A stretch of 64,000 bases of DNA from Membranipora membranacea (taxonomy: Eukaryota; Bryozoa; Gymnolaemata; Cheilostomatida; Membraniporidae): assembly GCA_914767715.1 (NCBI GenBank), contig OU612071.1:8601493-8665492 (forward strand). The letters run 5' to 3'. Under the pieces are notes generated by a model. It was not told the DNA's origin, did no database searches, and was given only the letters and a program-made list of their open reading frames with translations. This document shows, one piece after another, positions 60,126 through 64,000 of this stretch (position 1 is the stretch's first letter; every line of letters begins with the position of its first letter). The position numbers and the translations under genes are program-made.

Positions 60126-60729
60126 AACTTTTCCTGGACATTTGCGAGAGAAAGTCTAGGGGTTTTCATTATTATCTAAATCATACAAATTTTTCATGTT
60201 TGATAGCTTTCACTTTAGCAATTTGTATATCACTTTATGATTCGATATTATAAGCTAATATACAGCAATTATCAAAACTCTTACATCATGCCGACCTCAT
60301 TCTCATTCATATTGTTACGGCCTGGCTACAAGCGCCATATTTTCCATAGGATTGGAGTACTTTAAGTACAGCCAGACGCATAGAAGAGCTAGGTAATTCG
60401 AATAGTGTGGCAACTTAACCAAGCAGTAGCCATAGATTTACAGGATCACTCACCTAACTTTGTCCTATCATACTCAGACTACTCCTTGTAGTGTCATATC
60501 TTATCCTAACATATCCTGGATCGATCATATGCCATCAACAGCAAGAAGTTAACACATGCATAGTCTGGTATTTGATAAGTCAGCTTATTGGTTTCACTAG
60601 CATCCCAATATGGCTTTATCTCAGTGAATCATCCTACGGATAAATATACACAGGGATGAGCAAGGTTAATTGATCAAAAGGTTGACTAAAATCAGGTGTC
60701 TTATCAATCGCCCATCCCGAGGCATGGGC

Positions 60730-60930
60730 GGCGCAATATTAGTGCCTTATTGGCGAGGCCGCAATATATCTGCGCCATAATGCTCTCTGCTTGTAGGCAG
60801 GTCGGAGAGCACACCTGGGGGTCAACCCATCCCCAGTAGAAGATGGACTGCAGTGGGATTCGAACCCACGACCTTCAACATTTGCATGCTGAAGGAACGG
60901 TGCTCTAGCCAACTGAGCCACCTCCTACCT
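60730..60930 (-). repeat. tRNA-derived SINE
   Basis: On the - strand: GGTGGCTCAGTTGGCTAGAG (A box, D-arm), then 32 bases where a tRNA has about 23, then GTGGGTTCGAATCCCAC (perfect B box and T-arm), followed by a non-tRNA body. Anticodon arm length and the unpaired acceptor stem rule out a functional tRNA gene. Confidence 0.7.
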
Positions 60931-61499
60931 GGTTAGTATGTGGACATTGACGTAAAGTATGTGAGATAATACAAGTCTACAATGAGAAGAGTTTAGTAAT
61001 CTTGTGTACCAACAGCTGCGCTGATACTCAGCATTGTCAGAATTCCTGCTATACTTCATGTTGAAGCTATAGTAGCGCTTTTGGGATTGTGATATTTGCT
61101 TGGGTAAAAAATATGGCGAATCACATCCCAATCATCATAATTTTCAAATATTTTCCCCATCCTTGCGGTACCGTGGTCTGAAATCAGCATTTAAACATAT
61201 CTATATGTTATAGAGCAATAAAGAGGAGACAACCTCAGTGGTTGAGAAAAGATGAGAAGAATTCAGTAAATCAAATGGTTTGAGCTGTGTCCATGGGCTA
61301 TTTAAAAGGTTGCCATGCTGCTCTAAATGAGACTGAGATCTTCATAATGATACCAAATATGGGGAGGCGCAACTATAACTTTTTCTGTACTGTAATTGCA
61401 TTATCATATTCAAGAATAAAGATGGCTGACTGAGACTAGTCAAGTAGATACCTTGAAAGTGAGATATGTTCATTCTTAACAGGATTTTAAACTTCTGAA

Positions 61500-62120
61500 T
61501 TAACGACTTACTTTGAGGCTGCTATTTCGTATCACATCTTATTCTCCATATTTTATTTTATCATGTGAGTGATTTCCAGCTTTAGAATCCAAATATTGAG
61601 GAAGTTGTGGTCTTACAAACTTTCAAGGTGATCACCTTCAATTGGCATTGGGAATCAGCAGGCAATCCTTGTGTGACGTCACAACGTCGTACTTAGTGTG
61701 ATATACTAATAGATAAGATGATGATCAAAATGTTCTGGGATTTAGAGGGTCTCGAATCCAGGTCATTACAGCCAAACAGGCAACGCCGCTACCGTTGACC
61801 TATATTGTCTCCAGTCTCATTGAGTTGTGGTGTGATGTTAGTGGTGTTGCCATGTTAGATATAAAGACCCACCTAGGTCTGAATTTTGATCATCATCTTA
61901 TCTGTGGAATTCTTAGTATAACATACTCATAATAAGTATGACGCGACACTGGGATTGCCTGCTGTTTGTTGATGCCGCTTGACTCCCGTCACCTTGAAAG
62001 TTTGAGGGACCATAACAGTCTCAATATGTGAATTCTACAGCTGGAAATCGCTCACATGATAGAATTAAATATGAAAAATAAGATTTGTTACAAAATAGCA
62101 GCTTCAAAGTAAGTCATTAA
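61500..62120. mobile_element. 621-bp foldback element with TTAA ends
   Basis: Arms of about 232 bp (61500-61731) and 237 bp (61884-62120) are inverted copies, roughly 75-80% identical. The ends read TTAACGACTTACTTTGA and TCAAAGTAAGTCATTAA; inner ends ATGATGATCAAAA and TTTTGATCATCAT. The 152-bp centre carries a tRNA-like segment. Terminal TTAA suggests a TTAA target as in piggyBac/Kolobok-type DNA transposons (inference). No ORF, so non-autonomous. Confidence 0.75.
61748..61800 (-). repeat. tRNA-like Pol III box pair inside the foldback element
   Basis: On the - strand: GGTCAACGGTAGCGGCG (A-box-like, D-arm region), then GGATTCGAGACCC (B-box-like). Only the box region is preserved. It may be a SINE head captured in the loop of the foldback element. 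Confidence 0.4.
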
Positions 62121-62175
62121 GATACCACACCGGGATCTCTGATGGTCAAGGCCATGATCTGCTGAGGGCCTTATG

Positions 62176-62300
62176 ACTCACACTGACATCGAGACTACAC
62201 TACTATCATGTGTACCTCTGATCGTTAGAGTGAATTTAGTATGAGTACCTAACACGTAGCCATCCCTACTTGGTAAAATTGAACTCGGGTCGTCACACCA
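62176..62300 (-). repeat. Interspersed repeat, copy 2
   Basis: The reverse complement matches window bases 1-125 along its full length. It lies just outside the 61500-62120 foldback element. Confidence 0.6.
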
Positions 62301-63089
62301 AATTCCTTGTGATGGTACTCATGCGAAGTGAATTAGTTCACTCACTAGATCAGAGACATACATGCATTAGTATAAAATGTCATAAGCGTGGGCCTTGTGA
62401 CTTACATATCAGAATTCAGTGAAATACAACTTTCTCAGGATAAGAAAATCCAAATGCTTAGGTTCAGTCAGTCACAACTAAAAGTGGCCTTCAAGATTGA
62501 CTCACCGTATTCTAGAGTAGAAATAACTCCAGTGGTACAATATATCACAGGCATCAGTTCTGTATAAAAAGGAAAATATATGGTTAGGAGATTCGGTTTC
62601 TGACCATGGATTAGATGAATAAATTATTGTGTATCGCCATAATGGCTGAGATTTTGATTTGTTGCGCAGATTTCAAATAGTATAGCGAGTTATAGGTATC
62701 GACAGATAAAAAAAAGTGTAGTTTGCCAGGTACCAAGAGTTTCACCATTGCGCTGCAATGATCGGCTGTATGTGATGTAGTGAGGCCAAGCATCAGGATG
62801 TGGTACAGGATTTCCCATGAGATGGAGTATGACTTGCATCCATTACAGGGAGGTAGGTAGCCACTGCACGCCAAATGCAGCATACTTCGAAGCAAAGCAT
62901 TCCAAAATTTTCTTCCCAGACAAGAGGCCCATGTAGTGATCGTACTTCATTCTTTGCAGTCAATTGCTGACGCTGCGAGCTAGAGGAAAACACTCACGCC
63001 CATTTATAGTCTCATACCATGTGATACCAGTGCGAGAAACCTTGATCTTGCTTGTTTATTTTGTTTCCGGTATCAGTATGGGACTTATG

Positions 63090-63215
63090 CTAATGTGGCA
63101 CATGATGTCGGATGCCCTTCCTGACACCACTGTGATCCACAGGGAATTGAACACAGGTCCCCTCGATTGATAGTCCCGTGCCCTATCCATTGTACCACGG
63201 CCTCTCCCTGTGAGC
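63090..63215 (-). repeat. tRNA-derived SINE
   Basis: On the - strand: GAGGCCGTGGTACAATGGAT (A-box region), AGGGCACGGGACTATCAATC, B box GTTCAATTCCCT (complement at 63141-63152), then GGTGTCAGGAAGGGCATCC and a 3' body. Same family as 55655-55760 and 8545-8642, and the most complete copy. Confidence 0.7.
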
Positions 63216-64000
63216 TAGAGGAGCCACTTCTTTATTGTACAATCATTGGTTACACTGCCTGTGTCAGACTGAATGTTAGTTAGTGTACCAGTCAGAAGGG
63301 TGTCATATCTACCTGCGTTCTCTTTGGAGAGTGCTAGGATTGGGATCAGTTGTTGACATGAATCAAACACAGCACAAAGCCGCATCACTCACAGGTGATT
63401 TGTATGCCTTCGATTGGAACCTTTCTCTGCATTACCGAATTTATGTGATTTCGTTGCTCCTTGGATTCTTTATTATCAGCCTTTTGATCATCCGTCATAA
63501 TGCCCAGGAGTAGCAGGTTGACAGATCACCACCAAACGCCATAAGTGTGATAGAAACCAGAGATGTATTGTTTTGTAATATATTGAGCCAAAACAATCTG
63601 GCTGTTGATGTGGCCATCGGAAAGTGTTGAAAATAATGACCCTTATCGGATATCATTCAACTCAAGCTCTACTCACCCTTGATGTGATAGATTGATGGAA
63701 GCCTGACGGACACACATCAACACACATGGGTGGCTTCAGCTGCTAGGGCCGGCCATGAGGTTGTACTACAGAATGCCTCGAAACAGCGCTTGCCTCAAAG
63801 ATTCTACCTGAAGACCTGTTTGTTGTGCAGTGGTATGCGCACCGCTGTATGTTGTATCTCATCAAGGGCCCACTTAAATTGTAAAAATCATTTTGCAGTA
63901 GATTATCATGACCCATACTTACCATCATTCCTGAGAGAGTAAGAAAAAGCTAAGCCAGCAATACACCAGTTCTCTTCAGCTTATCTACCAGATTTCTCAG

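Larger units (their letters stand above)
59816..64000. other. Gene-free downstream region
   Basis: No exon can be supported. A short frame at 63283-63513 ends in a hydrophobic stretch but has no start context, splice support or recognisable motif. The region is rich in transposon-like repeats, listed separately. An AATAAA lies at 61212-61217, too far to assign. Confidence 0.55.

Noticed and set aside
60841-60927. A functional tRNA gene on the - strand
   Set aside because: A and B boxes and the T-arm are good, but the anticodon region is about nine bases too long and the acceptor stem does not pair. It is SINE-like.
63283-63513. A small membrane protein with a hydrophobic C-terminal stretch
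   Set aside because: No start context, splice support, duplicate or recognised motif; 76 codons can occur by chance in this DNA.

Overview
This is animal nuclear DNA. It is AT-rich, with intron-split genes (GT...AG junctions), multi-exon ORFs, tRNA-derived SINEs and short inverted-repeat transposons, and no sign of operons. A SEA-domain membrane mucin, a CARD death-fold domain and a Rho-type GTPase point to a metazoan. Intron lengths of roughly 0.5-1 kb and the repeat content fit a marine invertebrate, but I cannot name the lineage from the sequence.

Layout. (1) 1-8911: no supportable gene; several repeats. (2) 8912-49327, + strand: one gigantic gene for a tethered mucin. Twelve exons with consistent splice phases give 33,648 coding nt, about 11,215 aa. 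Order: signal peptide (split across a 7-nt coding exon and exon 2), a Thr/Ser/Pro-rich domain on a 9.6-kb exon, a six-cysteine knot, a SEA domain, a second Thr-rich domain on a single 22.6-kb exon, a second six-cysteine knot, a second SEA domain, a membrane helix and a short cytoplasmic tail. Exons 2-5 and 6-9 are two copies of one module: an internal duplication, with the membrane anchor present only once at the end. In both SEA domains the loop where SEA proteins usually self-cleave carries a dibasic RRKR furin-type site. The repeats are 56-aa (168-bp) units in near-identical higher-order blocks of 1.49, 2.69-2.84 and 3.35 kb. (3) 49328-54182: no intact gene; two - strand exons of a degraded CARD-like gene, tandem repeats and perfect hairpins. 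(4) 54197-59815, + strand: two tandem genes joining an N-terminal CARD to a Rho-family GTPase. The second (57375-59815, 458 aa) looks intact, ends in a lysine-rich tail and has no CAAX box. The first has lost about 75 codons of linker, carries a one-base frameshift and lacks a recognisable last GTPase exon, so it looks like a decaying copy. (5) 59816-64000: no gene; tRNA-like SINEs and a 0.6-kb foldback element with TTAA ends.

The mucin would form an extended, heavily O-glycosylated surface layer that two proprotein cleavages could release in pieces. The CARD-GTPase would be a cytosolic adaptor joining death-fold assembly to a GTP switch. Both suit epithelial defence, but nothing here shows a direct functional link. 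All functional statements are by recognition of motifs; no database search was run.
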